Under the pieces are notes generated by a model. The model was not told the origin of the DNA and made no database searches. It saw only the letters and a program-made list of their open reading frames with translations. The position numbers were made by a program, and so were the translations under genes. From the NCBI RefSeq assembly GCF_049846925.1, contig NZ_JBNCMT010000004.1:124001-188000 (forward strand): 64,000 nucleotides of DNA, written 5' to 3'. Shown here piece after piece: positions 1-7,651 of the stretch; positions within the stretch are counted from its first letter, which is position 1, and every line of letters starts with the position of its first letter. This DNA comes from Brevibacillus_H sp049846925. Lineage in GTDB: Bacteria > Bacillota > Bacilli > Brevibacillales > Brevibacillaceae.

Positions 1-285
1 TATGTAGCGCATGACAATGCTCTCTTCTATCAAAATGCTTCCGGTGTGCCATGGACGGCGGCCTACATTCAGGCAAAGGGAGATCCGATCGCCGATTTGT
101 ACGAAGATATTGCAGCAGAGGAAAAAGCACGTGCAACATATCAGTGGCTGATTGATATGACCGATGATGTTGATCTCCAGGATGGGTTGAAATTCCTGAG
201 AGAACGCGAGGTTGTCCACTCTCAACGCTTTAGAGAAGCGGTTGAAATATTGAAGGAAGACCAGTCAAGACAGAAAATCTTCTAA
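1..285 (+). CDS. cotJC: CotJC-type spore coat protein (manganese catalase family), 3' end
   Basis: Only the C-terminal 94 codons are inside the window; the frame is open from base 1 (YVAHDNALFYQ...) and stops at 285. The residues ASGVPWTAAYIQAKGDP and the acidic helix DLYEDIAAEEKARATYQWL are typical of the C-terminal half of CotJC, a ferritin-like protein related to manganese catalase that is deposited in the spore coat. EDIAAEEKAR supplies glutamates of the metal-binding helix, and VVHSQRF supplies a histidine of the last helix. The upstream cotJA/cotJB partners would lie outside the window. A GTG at 46 is only an internal codon. The family call is firm; catalase activity is family knowledge. 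Confidence 0.88.
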   Translation, partial: YVAHDNALFYQNASGVPWTAAYIQAKGDPIADLYEDIAAEEKARATYQWLIDMTDDVDLQDGLKFLREREVVHSQRFREAVEILKEDQSRQKIF

Positions 286-294
286 GATAGAAAC

Positions 295-333
295 ACAAAA
301 ACACCAAGACTCTTCTTTAAAAGAATCTTGGTG
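295..333 (-). terminator. Rho-independent terminator of the tRNA operon
   Basis: The inverted repeat CACCAAGActCTT / AAGAatCTTGGTG has a short TTTA loop. On the minus strand it is followed by GTTTTTGTG, so it fits as the 3' end of the tRNA operon. On the plus strand the T-run is weak, but the hairpin may also end the cotJ transcript. Confidence 0.7.
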
Positions 334-366
334 CTATTTATGTAGACGTATTTGAAAGTGTCATTA

Positions 367-451
367 TGGTGCGGTCGGCGAGACTCGAACTCGCACGGGT
401 CGCCCCGCCACCCCCTCAAGATGGTGTGTCTGCCAATTCCACCACGACCGC
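367..451 (-). tRNA. tRNA-Leu (anticodon GAG)
   Basis: Class II cloverleaf on the minus strand with acceptor GCGGTCG, D-arm GGTGGAATTGGCAGAC, a long variable arm and T-arm GTTCGAGTC. The anticodon loop TTGAGGG gives GAG. The 3' CCA is encoded (tgg at 367-369). It is the last tRNA of a six-gene cluster read from 1122 to 367. Confidence 0.95.
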
Positions 452-478
452 AAAAACAATGTAACGATGAAAATAAAG

Positions 479-567
479 TGGCGGAGAGAGAGGGATTCGA
501 ACCCCCGTGACGTTGCCGCCTAACGGTTTTCAAGACCGCCCCGTTATGACCACTTCGGTATCTCTCC
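479..567 (-). tRNA. tRNA-Ser (anticodon UGA)
   Basis: Class II cloverleaf with acceptor GGAGAGA, a long variable arm and T-arm GTTCGAATC. The anticodon loop CTTGAAA gives TGA. The CCA end is encoded at 479-481. Confidence 0.95.
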
Positions 568-586
568 GCAATAAAAAGTAACATTA

Positions 587-660
587 TGGAGCGGGTGATG
601 GGAATCGAACCCACGCGACCAGCTTGGAAGGCTGGAGTTCTACCATTGAACTACACCCGC
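587..660 (-). tRNA. tRNA-Gly (anticodon UCC)
   Basis: Cloverleaf with acceptor GCGGGTG, D-arm TAGTTCAATGGTAGAAC, anticodon loop CTTCCAA (TCC) and T-arm GTTCGATTC. The CCA end is encoded at 587-589. Structured repeat 678-733 lies directly upstream, between this gene and tRNA-Lys. Confidence 0.95.
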
Positions 661-677
661 ATGTTTTGAATGTTCCC

Positions 678-733
678 GGGTCCCCGAAAAGTAATCGGTG
701 TATGCAGCGAAGGCATACGTCACTTTTTGGGGT
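678..733 (+). repeat. Structured palindromic repeat, copy c (inverted relative to a and b)
   Basis: Reads GGGTCCCCGAAAAGT at the left and ACTTTTTGGGGT at the right, pairing CCCC/GGGG, one G.U and AAAAGT/ACTTTT. An inner perfect stem GTATGC/GCATAC (700-705 / 713-718) has the loop AGCGAAG. It is the inverted counterpart of 964-1018, with identical outer arms and the same length of interior (29 nt). It sits between tRNA-Lys and tRNA-Gly. Function unknown; see findings. Confidence 0.8.
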
Positions 734-737
734 AAAA

Positions 738-813
738 TGGTGAGCCATGAAGGACTCGAACCTTCGACCCTCTGATTAAAAGTCAGATGCTCTACCAACT
801 GAGCTAATGGCTC
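738..813 (-). tRNA. tRNA-Lys (anticodon UUU)
   Basis: Cloverleaf with acceptor GAGCCAT, D-arm TAGCTCAGTTGGTAGAGC, anticodon loop CTTTTAA (TTT) and T-arm GTTCGAGTC. The CCA end is encoded at 738-740. Confidence 0.95.
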
Positions 814-826
814 TCAAACTATGAAA

Positions 827-911
827 TGGTGGGGAGAGACGGATTCGAACCGCCGAACCCAGAGGGAGCAGATTTACAGTCTGCCGCGTTTAGCCACTTC
901 GCTATCTCCCC
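827..911 (-). tRNA. tRNA-Tyr (anticodon GUA)
   Basis: Class II cloverleaf with acceptor GGGGAGA, D-arm TAGCGAAGTGGCTAAAC, anticodon loop CTGTAAA (GTA), an extended variable arm typical of bacterial tRNA-Tyr, and T-arm GTTCGAATC. The CCA end is encoded at 827-829. Confidence 0.95.
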
Positions 912-922
912 CGATGATGTAA

Positions 923-953
923 CCCCAAAATGTGTTATCTATTCCGGGGTCCC
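923..953 (-). repeat. Structured palindromic repeat, copy a (short form)
   Basis: On the minus strand it reads GGGACCCCGGAAT ... ATTTTGGGGT. CCCC/GGGG closes the stem, followed by two G.U pairs and AAT/ATT around a short loop. It keeps the GGG-A-CCCCG and TGGGGT caps of copies b and c but has a much shorter interior. It starts 41 bp before copy b, so the pair forms a small tandem between tRNA-Thr and tRNA-Tyr. Confidence 0.6.
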
Positions 954-963
954 TGTAAATACA

Positions 964-1018
964 CCCCAAAAAGTGAAGAAGTCCGTTGCAGCTTTCACCG
1001 AATACTTTTCGGGGACCC
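964..1018 (-). repeat. Structured palindromic repeat, copy b
   Basis: On the minus strand it reads GGGTCCCCGAAAAGT ... ACTTTTTGGGGT, with the same outer arms as copy c at 678-733 in the opposite orientation. The interior differs by several substitutions, but an inner stem GAAGTC/GCTTTC-like pairing is retained in part. In the tRNA-transcribed (minus) strand the only non-Watson-Crick position in the outer stem is a G.U. Confidence 0.8.
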
Positions 1019-1049
1019 GCAACAAAACCTTACTACTTTTTTGGAAGTA

Positions 1050-1122
1050 TGCCGGCGATAGGACTTGAACCCACAACCCCCTGATTACAAGTCAGGTGCT
1101 CTACCAATTGAGCTACACCGGC
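1050..1122 (-). tRNA. tRNA-Thr (anticodon UGU)
   Basis: Cloverleaf with acceptor GCCGGTG, D-arm TAGCTCAATTGGTAGAGC, anticodon loop CTTGTAA (TGT) and T-arm GTTCAAGTC. It is the first gene of the cluster. Unlike its neighbours it lacks an encoded CCA (the discriminator A is followed by TAC), so CCA must be added by nucleotidyltransferase. Confidence 0.93.
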
Positions 1123-1144
1123 ACAATATCGATCACGGAATTAC

Positions 1145-1174
1145 AATATAACATGGACAAGCAAAATAAATCAA
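1145..1174 (-). promoter_or_regulatory. Candidate sigma-A promoter of the tRNA cluster
   Basis: Minus strand: -35 TTGATT at 1174-1169, an 18-bp spacer and -10 TATATT at 1150-1145, about 25 bp before tRNA-Thr. Placement and match are reasonable; no experimental support. Confidence 0.5.
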
Positions 1175-1232
1175 TAGCAAATTTCGGTAAATCCAAAAAA
1201 GGTTTCTCCCCCTTGATACCGTCCGGCTGATT

Positions 1233-2300
1233 TTATGATTCTTTACTACTGCCCGGTTCAAATGGCAGCGTAACAGTAAATGTCGCACCCTTTCCAGGCT
1301 TGCTTTGCACACTTATGCTTCCCTGATGAATCTCAACGATTTTTTTCACAATCGCAAGTCCCAGACCACTTCCGCCATTGAAACGGTTGCGAGATTTGTC
1401 GACTTTATAGAATCGTTCAAAAATATGTTCCTGATCTTCCAGAGCGATACCAATCCCTGTATCTGAAATTCGTACGACGACTCTATCATTTTCAAGTCTC
1501 AGATGAATGCCAATCGTTCCACCGTTTGGCGTAAATTTAATACAATTGCTGATCAAATTGACCCACACCTGACTTAATAAATCTTCATCGGCAATCAGGT
1601 TCACTTCTTCAAGATCAACGTCCATCTTCAACTCTTTCTCCATCCACTGCGGCTCACAGGAAAGGACAATCTTTCGCAGTTGTTTATCCAATCGATAAGA
1701 TGTCGGCTCAAACGGATGATGCTCTGACTCTAGTGAAGTCAGCTTCAGCAAGTTATCGCTTAATTTGGACAGTCGCAAGCTCTCCGTCTCGATAATCGCT
1801 AGGTAATGGTTGCGTTCCTCGGCGCTGAGTTCCTCATTTTGCAGTGCCCGGGCAAAGCCGCTAATCGAGGTGAGCGGTGACTGAATTTCATGAGAGACAT
1901 TGGAGATAAACTCCTGCCTCATTCGCTCCATCTGGCTCAGTTCTACAGCCATATGATTTATACTCTGGGCCAGCTCGCTGAATGGATGTCTCTCTTCCAC
2001 TTGCAGGTTCAGCTTCACATCAAAATCACCTTTTGCCATACGCTTCAACGCTTCCAGGATCGGCTGAAACGCTGCCCTTCTCCGTGGGTGAAGAGCACGC
2101 CCTACGATATACATCATGAAGCCAAATGCAAAGAATCCAACCAGTCCATTGATAAGCTGCATGAGAAAAAAGGACGGTTGCCAGCCAATACTGTCATAAA
2201 ACAAAGAAGTACCTAGAATGGCCACTGAAAAACAAACAGTAGTTGCTGTAAGCAAGCTAACAATGCCCTTCAAGCGATGCAAGACATGCGATTTTCTCAT
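1233..2300 (-). CDS. Two-component sensor histidine kinase (HAMP, HisKA, HATPase)
   Basis: A 355-residue membrane kinase. Two hydrophobic segments (about residues 13-35 and 43-68) flank only a very short external loop, so it has no sizeable ectodomain and may sense within the membrane or through a partner. A HAMP linker follows (about 70-122), then HisKA with the phospho-acceptor His137 in SHEIQSPL, and an ATPase domain with N-box NCIKF, G1 DTGIGI and G2 GGSGLGLAI. The start codon overlaps the stop of the response regulator gene (ATGA, 2297-2300). Together with bmrA upstream this is an exporter plus two-component unit, suggesting a sensor of envelope-active or toxic compounds. Signal unknown. 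Confidence 0.93.
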   Translation of the reverse strand: MRKSHVLHRLKGIVSLLTATTVCFSVAILGTSLFYDSIGWQPSFFLMQLINGLVGFFAFGFMMYIVGRALHPRRRAAFQPILEALKRMAKGDFDVKLNLQVEERHPFSELAQSINHMAVELSQMERMRQEFISNVSHEIQSPLTSISGFARALQNEELSAEERNHYLAIIETESLRLSKLSDNLLKLTSLESEHHPFEPTSYRLDKQLRKIVLSCEPQWMEKELKMDVDLEEVNLIADEDLLSQVWVNLISNCIKFTPNGGTIGIHLRLENDRVVVRISDTGIGIALEDQEHIFERFYKVDKSRNRFNGGSGLGLAIVKKIVEIHQGSISVQSKPGKGATFTVTLPFEPGSSKES

Positions 2301-2971
2301 GAACGAACCTCCAAGCGATAACCCAATCCCCGAATCGTATTGATTTTGAAAGTTGATTGCTCTTCGGGAAACCGTTCCCGCAGTCGCTTGATATGGACAT
2401 CAACGGTTCGCTCGTCTCCCTCGTAGTTATAGCCCCATATCTGTTCAATCAATTGCTCACGAGAAAAGGTTTTGCCCGGATAGCTGGCCAATGTAAAAAG
2501 CAGATCGAATTCTTTCAATGGGAGTGTCATGCTTTTGCCTTCGTAAGAGAGTTCGAACGTTTTGCGGTCGAGCAACAGCTCACCGATTTGGACTGTCTGC
2601 GACATGGCAATTCGGTATCGTTTCAGCAATGCCTTCACTCGGGCAACCAATTCTAGCGGCTCAAACGGCTTAACCAGATAGTCGTCTGCACCAAGCTCGA
2701 ACCCTTTCACTTTTTGAGTCGTTTCTCCTTTGGCCGTGAGCATTAGCAGCGGTAGATCATATAGCTTCCTTAGTTCTTTGCACAGCGTCCATCCATCCAT
2801 GTTGGGCATCATGATATCCAAAATGACCATATCCATTTTCTTTTCCTCTAGCATTGCTAAAGCTTCTACCCCGTCGGCTGCTTCGTGGATGTCAAAACCT
2901 TCCTTGCGTAAAATCAACCTGACCAATTCTCTAATATGTGAATCGTCATCCACGATCAATATGTTGGTCAT
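2297..2971 (-). CDS. OmpR/PhoB-family response regulator
   Basis: A 224-residue protein with an N-terminal receiver (acidic DDD at 8-10, phospho-acceptor Asp52 in VILDIMMP, TAKGE and the conserved Lys in YLVKPFEPLE). The C-terminal winged-helix DNA-binding domain is recognisable from LPLKEFDLL, REQLIEQIWGYNYEGDERTVDVHIKRLRER and IRGLGYRL. It lies 13 bp downstream of bmrA and overlaps the kinase gene by 4 bp, so all three are probably one transcript. The 11-bp tandem repeat upstream of bmrA (4800-4821) is the expected type of binding site, which would make the operon autoregulated. The regulon is inference. Confidence 0.95.
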   Translation of the reverse strand: MTNILIVDDDSHIRELVRLILRKEGFDIHEAADGVEALAMLEEKKMDMVILDIMMPNMDGWTLCKELRKLYDLPLLMLTAKGETTQKVKGFELGADDYLVKPFEPLELVARVKALLKRYRIAMSQTVQIGELLLDRKTFELSYEGKSMTLPLKEFDLLFTLASYPGKTFSREQLIEQIWGYNYEGDERTVDVHIKRLRERFPEEQSTFKINTIRGLGYRLEVRS

Positions 2972-2984
2972 CTAATTCACCTCA

Positions 2985-4733
2985 TTAAACAAGCTCTTTG
3001 ATTCTCAATTGCTGGGTGGCAAATTCACGGTACATCGCATGTGTTTGATAAAGTTCGTCATGCGTTCCACTGCCCGTAATCGATCCTTTTTCCATAAACA
3101 AGATTTGATCTGCGTCTACAACAGTGGATAGACGGTGGGCGATTACTAGAGTCGTCCGTCCCTTCATCAGGTTTTTCAGCGCCATTTGTACGACAATTTC
3201 TGATTTGCTATCCAGACTTGACGTCGCCTCATCCAGCATCAGAATTTGCGGGTCCCGCAACAACGCCCGTGCGATAGCAATTCTCTGGCGTTGCCCACCC
3301 GATAGCTTCATACCTCTTTCCCCTACTTCTGTATCATATCGATTAGGAAGCTCCTCGATAAATTCATGGGCATACGCCATTTCCGCAGCGTGCTGTAGTT
3401 CTTCATCTGTTATTTCCCGTTCCATTCCGTAGATGATGTTCTCTCGGATCGTACCGGAGATCAGCGGGCTCTCCTGTGAGACATAGCCAATCTGCCTTCT
3501 CCAGGATGACAATGTAAAATCATTGATCGGTTCGGTTCCTAATCTGATCGTACCACTCAGTGGCTGATAATACCTTTCCAACAGCGAAAATAGTGTAGTC
3601 TTTCCGCTTCCGCTCGGTCCGACAATCGCAGTAACCTTGCCCGGCTTCACGGTAAAGCTTACGTCCTTCAAAATAGTTTCTCCTGATTGATAGCCAAACG
3701 TTACCTGTTCGACTTCAATTGGCTGATTCGCATTCTCCAGAGTGTTCCCGGAAGCATAATCCTCCTCATTTTCGGCAAGCGTGGTAATGATTCTTTCGGT
3801 CGCCCCCATCGCTTTCTGAAGCTGTGTAAAAAACATGGTTAGTTGACTCATCGGAATGACAATTTGAATCAGATACAGGATAAACGCCACCAGATCACCT
3901 GCTGTCAATGCACCTGTGGATACACGCATCCCACCGTAACCGATGATAAGAACAAGCAGCATCATGACGACAAATGACATGATTGGAGCAATCAGCGCCT
4001 GGATTTTTGCTTCTTTCAAGCCAAATTGCAACAGATTCGTAATTCCCTTTTTCCCGTTGCTGTACTCATTCGCTTCAGCGTTGGATGCCTTGACTAGACG
4101 AACCTCTGACAGCACCTGATTCAAAATGGTCGTAAAGTTTGCCGTTTCATCCTGTAATCCTCTCGAGATCTTGTGCATTTGGCGACCAAGCGGAATGAGG
4201 ATAGCAAGAGCCACCGGAACCGCCACAAGCATGATCAACGTCATTTTCCAGTCGAGATACAGCAGTACAGTAACGGACCCGATGATGGAGATAATGCCTG
4301 TCAAAAAGCCCGCCAAATGATCCGTAATCAGTTGTTTGACCACAGCCGTATCGTTCGTCATCCGACTGATCGTTTCCCCTGTCTGATGATTATCATAATA
4401 AGGAATCGGTAAGACAAGAAGCTTTTTCCACAATCGGTCTCTCAGACTGGCTACAATATTTTGTCCGACATGATTCAATAAATAGGTAGACAACCCCAAA
4501 GCCAACGCCTGAGCGATAAAGGCACCAACAATCAGTACAATTTGAGTCGTACTGATGGTTGCAAGTGAAAAGCTGTCTACAAGATTGCTCGTTACCAGGG
4601 GAATCGCCAAACCAACCATCGTTGTCGCCACGCTCATAAACAGTGCTATGCCCAGTAACAGCTTAGATGGATTGGTTTCTCTGATCAGTTGGTAAAACTG
4701 GCGCCAATCCCCCGATTTTTGTCCCTGTTTCAT
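2985..4733 (-). CDS. bmrA: BmrA-like multidrug ABC exporter (fused membrane and ATPase domains)
   Basis: A 582-residue half transporter that should work as a homodimer. The N-terminal half has six membrane helices (TNPSKLLLGIALFMS... to about residue 305). The C-terminal nucleotide-binding domain has Walker A GPSGSGKTT, Q-loop YVSQESPL, signature LSGGQRQR, Walker B ILMLDEATSSLD and H-loop AHRLS. Along its length it resembles B. subtilis BmrA (recalled: TNPSK, LVTSNLVD, YDNHQTGETISRMTNDT, NAEANEYSNGKKGI), an exporter of several drugs. It is the first gene of the operon with a response regulator and kinase. Substrate cannot be read from the sequence. Confidence 0.9.
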   Translation of the reverse strand: MKQGQKSGDWRQFYQLIRETNPSKLLLGIALFMSVATTMVGLAIPLVTSNLVDSFSLATISTTQIVLIVGAFIAQALALGLSTYLLNHVGQNIVASLRDRLWKKLLVLPIPYYDNHQTGETISRMTNDTAVVKQLITDHLAGFLTGIISIIGSVTVLLYLDWKMTLIMLVAVPVALAILIPLGRQMHKISRGLQDETANFTTILNQVLSEVRLVKASNAEANEYSNGKKGITNLLQFGLKEAKIQALIAPIMSFVVMMLLVLIIGYGGMRVSTGALTAGDLVAFILYLIQIVIPMSQLTMFFTQLQKAMGATERIITTLAENEEDYASGNTLENANQPIEVEQVTFGYQSGETILKDVSFTVKPGKVTAIVGPSGSGKTTLFSLLERYYQPLSGTIRLGTEPINDFTLSSWRRQIGYVSQESPLISGTIRENIIYGMEREITDEELQHAAEMAYAHEFIEELPNRYDTEVGERGMKLSGGQRQRIAIARALLRDPQILMLDEATSSLDSKSEIVVQMALKNLMKGRTTLVIAHRLSTVVDADQILFMEKGSITGSGTHDELYQTHAMYREFATQQLRIKELV

Positions 4734-4768
4734 TCTCCATATCGCTCCTTTATCTGTAAAAAACTGTT

Positions 4769-4821
4769 TTTATCTCTAATGTTACTAAATCATACAACAT
4801 CACTATGAACTCAATATGAAC
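4769..4821 (-). promoter_or_regulatory. bmrA promoter with tandem 11-bp response-regulator-type site
   Basis: On the minus strand GTTCATATTGA and GTTCATAGTGA are adjacent (4821-4811 and 4810-4800), a direct repeat with an exact 11-bp period. A possible -35 TTGTAT (4797-4792) follows directly, then 17 bp and a -10 GATAAA (4774-4769). Direct repeats one helical turn apart just upstream of -35 are typical of OmpR/PhoB-family activation sites. The -10 match is only moderate. Confidence 0.55.
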
Positions 4822-4836
4822 TAGCCAAAGCTTATG

Positions 4837-4870
4837 AAAAAAAAAGAGTCTGGATTGTTCATCCAAACTC
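4837..4870 (-). terminator. Terminator of the WG-repeat gene
   Basis: Perfect-ended stem GAGTtTGGAT / ATCCAgACTC (4846-4855 with 4861-4870) with a 5-nt loop, followed on the minus strand by nine T residues. The stop codon of the WG-repeat gene overlaps the stem. Confidence 0.88.
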
Positions 4871-6851
4871 AGTGAAATGACTTCCAAAACGCTCCATTCA
4901 CATTGATAATATTCATGATCTGTGCAAATGGGATTCGGAAGGTAGGGAAGCCTGCAGCATAAGGAGCAATTTCGTAAGGGGAGAAGTAGATGTACAACGC
5001 ATCTTCTTTTACGTAAAATGGTTGATCCGGTTGAATTCCCTTGTAGCTGTCAGGAAACACATAGGAGTATTGTGGGTCGGTTTTGATCTGTTGCCCGATG
5101 ATATCGCTCAATACCTGGACATAGTTGCTGTTCGGCCTGAACAAATCCTTCAACTGAAAAAATCTTCCGCCCTGCAAGTCAATGATGGCGTACACCATCG
5201 TCGGCATGCCATGTGCTGCGCCAAAGGGGAAATTGTAGCCTGTAAGCTGTAATTCGAGCAGGTGTTCTTTAAAGAATTCTACTGAAAAATCCCCTGAGTA
5301 ACTGTAATCCAGTTGAGCATTGCTGTCGATTTTCTTGATCTGTGACATCTCTCTTAGCTGTCGATTTACTTTATCCTGTGCTGTCTGGATACTCATTCCT
5401 TCAACTTGAGGGTAGTAGACAAAATAATCCTGATTGGGATTGTACTTCTTCTCGATGACCCGATAGGGCTTCTGCAAGGGGATTACAGTGTTTTGCTGAT
5501 ATACGATCCGACCATTCCGATCGTAGTAGGTCACTCGCTGATCAATGTCTGTCTTTATCAGTTTTCCCTCCAGCGTTGCTGTTCCCATTCCTTGAAACGT
5601 AGGCAGGGTATCTGTCTTTTTCCCGCTACGATCAATAAAAAACGTAGTTTGGTTCGCACTTGCTGAAGCATAGCCATCCTGATAACTCATTACATTTTGA
5701 TAGATAAAATCAGTCAAAAAGCGTCCTTGTGTATCTGCAACGGCATAGATAGAACCGAGGTACGGCTGCTTACTATCTTTTGCCCTGCCTACTGCGACCC
5801 GTTCCTCTCCAAGCATTTGAATATCGTTATACTCTGGCTTGATCAAATAAGTACCTTGCTTATCAATCAGTCCAAATTTGTTTACCGTGAAATCGGTTGA
5901 AGCATTTACGATCGCTCTGCCATTCTCAAAGGGAAGTGCCATTGAATATTTGGGCGGGACCACTACTTTTCCTTCTGTGTCCACATATCCATACAGCTCA
6001 CTGTTGATCGGCCTGAAAGCCATTAGCCCCTCACTGGGAGAGTTTAGTGACGCATACGGGAACGTCCGGAGCCTGGTTCCATTGCGATCAATCAGGGCAT
6101 ACTCGTTTGCCTTGAGTTGAACCACGGCTTGACCTTCAGAAAAGTCATTCGCTGCTTCAAATTGAAGGGGAATCACTTCCTTCCCTTCCCCATCAAGATA
6201 GCCGTACAGGTATTTCCCTTGAGGCGTATTATTTGCTGCCACTGCTCTTCCATCCTGATAAATTCCGATGTAGCTGTATGGTTTCTGTGTCAGTATGGTT
6301 CCTTTCTCATCGATCATCCAGAACCCCTTGTCGTCAATTGCTCCTGCTCGCCCGTCCGAAAATTGGGTGATTGATTCGTATTTTGGCAAAATCACAAATT
6401 GCCCTGCACGATTGATTACCCCGCTGCGGTCTTTCACCTGGACAATAGCCAGACCGTTATCCTGAAAATCATTTGCCGATGTAAAGCGAGCAGGGATCAC
6501 AAACTGACCACTTTCGTTGATATATCCCCAAAAGGTTCCCTCTTTCGTTTTCACAGAGGCAGGGTACAGGTTTACTGTTCTTTTCCTCAACTGATACCTG
6601 ACTTGCTGAATCCAGTTATCATTTCGTTTGGCATTCACAACGATTTTCCAGCCGCTCGGACTGTTTTTTAGCAGAAGCAGGTAATTCTCGCCCTGCCATT
6701 CGTAATAACCAACGATTTCTGGAACACCATCACCGTCTACATCCGTCGCATACACGTACTTGCTCCCGTCGTCTCCCCCTGAGGCAAGCAATTCCGCTCC
6801 TACAGGCAAAAACATATATACCTTGCTGACAATACTCTGTTCATCCCACAT
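4869..6851 (-). CDS. WG-repeat protein with C-terminal DUF3298-like domain
   Basis: About 660 residues from the ATG at 6851, which is preceded by CAGGGGAG at good spacing; the frame stays open further upstream but that part overlaps the resA terminator. The N-terminus has an FG-GAP-like strand-loop (ATDVDGDGVPEIVGYYEW). From about 95 to 440 there are roughly ten WG-type beta repeats of the pattern G-Y-(I/L)-D-x-x-G-(K/Q)-x-V-I-P-x-(K/R)-(F/Y). The last 120 residues (AAHGMPTMVYAIIDLQGGRFFQLKDLF, DALYIYFSPYEIAPYAAG) match the DUF3298 fold also seen in RsiV-like proteins. No signal peptide or membrane segment is visible, unusual for DUF3298. Monocistronic. Function unknown. Confidence 0.85.
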   Translation of the reverse strand: MWDEQSIVSKVYMFLPVGAELLASGGDDGSKYVYATDVDGDGVPEIVGYYEWQGENYLLLLKNSPSGWKIVVNAKRNDNWIQQVRYQLRKRTVNLYPASVKTKEGTFWGYINESGQFVIPARFTSANDFQDNGLAIVQVKDRSGVINRAGQFVILPKYESITQFSDGRAGAIDDKGFWMIDEKGTILTQKPYSYIGIYQDGRAVAANNTPQGKYLYGYLDGEGKEVIPLQFEAANDFSEGQAVVQLKANEYALIDRNGTRLRTFPYASLNSPSEGLMAFRPINSELYGYVDTEGKVVVPPKYSMALPFENGRAIVNASTDFTVNKFGLIDKQGTYLIKPEYNDIQMLGEERVAVGRAKDSKQPYLGSIYAVADTQGRFLTDFIYQNVMSYQDGYASASANQTTFFIDRSGKKTDTLPTFQGMGTATLEGKLIKTDIDQRVTYYDRNGRIVYQQNTVIPLQKPYRVIEKKYNPNQDYFVYYPQVEGMSIQTAQDKVNRQLREMSQIKKIDSNAQLDYSYSGDFSVEFFKEHLLELQLTGYNFPFGAAHGMPTMVYAIIDLQGGRFFQLKDLFRPNSNYVQVLSDIIGQQIKTDPQYSYVFPDSYKGIQPDQPFYVKEDALYIYFSPYEIAPYAAGFPTFRIPFAQIMNIINVNGAFWKSFH

Positions 6852-6926
6852 TGCGTTACTCCCCTGATGTTTTATATGAAAAGTGATGGTATATCTTACG
6901 TAGGCAAATGCCGGATGGTGTGTAAA

Positions 6927-6966
6927 TAAAAAAACAGCCCTCTCAGCAGGATGCTGAAACAACTGT
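6927..6966 (-). terminator. Terminator of the ccm operon after the ResA-like gene
   Basis: Stem ACAGttgtttCAGCA / TGCTGagagggCTGT with G.U pairs (6952-6966 with 6934-6948), followed on the minus strand by TTTTTTTATTT. It lies about 25 bp past the ResA-like stop and ends the ccm transcript. Confidence 0.8.
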
Positions 6967-6988
6967 TTTCTGTACGATCAAGACCGTT

Positions 6989-7492
6989 TTATTTATATTG
7001 TTCCACTTTCTCTTGCAGGACTTTGCTGGTTGTTGGCCCGATAATATGATCCCGAATGACGCCGTCCTTGTCGATAATGAAAGTTTCTGGCTGTCCATTC
7101 ACCTGATATCGCTTGGATACTTTAAAATCAGGGTCAAACAGATAGGTAGAAGTGGTATTGAATTTCTTCTGGAAAGCGATTACCTGCTCCTTGGTTTCCC
7201 CACGGTTGATCAAGAGCAATGTGGCTTTTTTGGATTTCTCGAATCTTTCCAGTTCCGGCGTTTCCTCGATACACGGTTCACACCAGGTCGTAAAAAAGTT
7301 CAGTACTACTACTTTTCCTTTATAGTCGGTCAACGACTGCTTCTGGCCGTTCAAATCTTCTAATTCAAAAACAAAGCCTTTTTCTCCTGGAACTGCTCTC
7401 GTCATACTTTCTCTCGTACTGAATGCTACTAGGACGGCAATACCGATAGCGATGAACAGCAGAAGCGGCTTTACAAAGTTACGAGTAGTCAT
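6989..7492 (-). CDS. resA: ResA/CcmG-like membrane-anchored thiol-disulfide oxidoreductase
   Basis: A 167-residue protein with an N-terminal anchor (residues 8-24) and an extracytoplasmic thioredoxin fold. The active site is WCEPC (Cys71/Cys74), the CEPC form typical of ResA, and the cis-proline is in GQPETFIID. The family reduces the CxxCH cysteines of apocytochrome c so that haem can be attached. It is the last gene of the ccm operon, 14 bp after the small CcmD gene, and would serve NrfH, NrfA and other c-type cytochromes. Because the rest of the operon is System I it takes the CcmG position, although the motif is of ResA type. Confidence 0.88.
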   Translation of the reverse strand: MTTRNFVKPLLLFIAIGIAVLVAFSTRESMTRAVPGEKGFVFELEDLNGQKQSLTDYKGKVVVLNFFTTWCEPCIEETPELERFEKSKKATLLLINRGETKEQVIAFQKKFNTTSTYLFDPDFKVSKRYQVNGQPETFIIDKDGVIRDHIIGPTTSKVLQEKVEQYK

Positions 7493-7506
7493 TGGCTATT
7501 CCCCCG

Positions 7507-7635
7507 CTATTGTTTGTTCCACTCTTCAAGCATGTCAATCTGCTTTTGCAAATCTCGTTGACGCTTTCCTAGTGTCAAAATATATCCTCCGAGCAACAAC
7601 CAAATGATTGTATAAGCAGCAAATAAGTAGCCCAT
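7507..7635 (-). CDS. ccmD: Small CcmD-like membrane protein
   Basis: A 42-codon gene starting ATG at 7635 behind GGGGGAGAAATAT (RBS GGGGGAG). The product (MGYLFAAYTIIWLLLGGYIL then TLGKRQRDLQKQIDMLEE...) has one membrane helix followed by a basic, heptad-like cytoplasmic tail, exactly the architecture of CcmD. CcmD helps release haem-loaded CcmE from the CcmABC complex. It sits between ccmC (16 bp upstream) and the ResA-like gene (14 bp downstream). Identification rests on size, topology and position, because the family is weakly conserved. Confidence 0.8.
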   Translation of the reverse strand: MGYLFAAYTIIWLLLGGYILTLGKRQRDLQKQIDMLEEWNKQ

Positions 7636-7651
7636 ATATTTCTCCCCCTCT

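Noticed and set aside
282..614. Open frame on the minus strand through tRNA-Leu and tRNA-Ser
   Set aside because: Its product is a translation of tRNA genes; such frames are common over tRNA clusters.
826..1068. Open frame through tRNA-Tyr and the repeats
   Set aside because: It reads across a tRNA gene and structured repeats and has no RBS; a chance frame.
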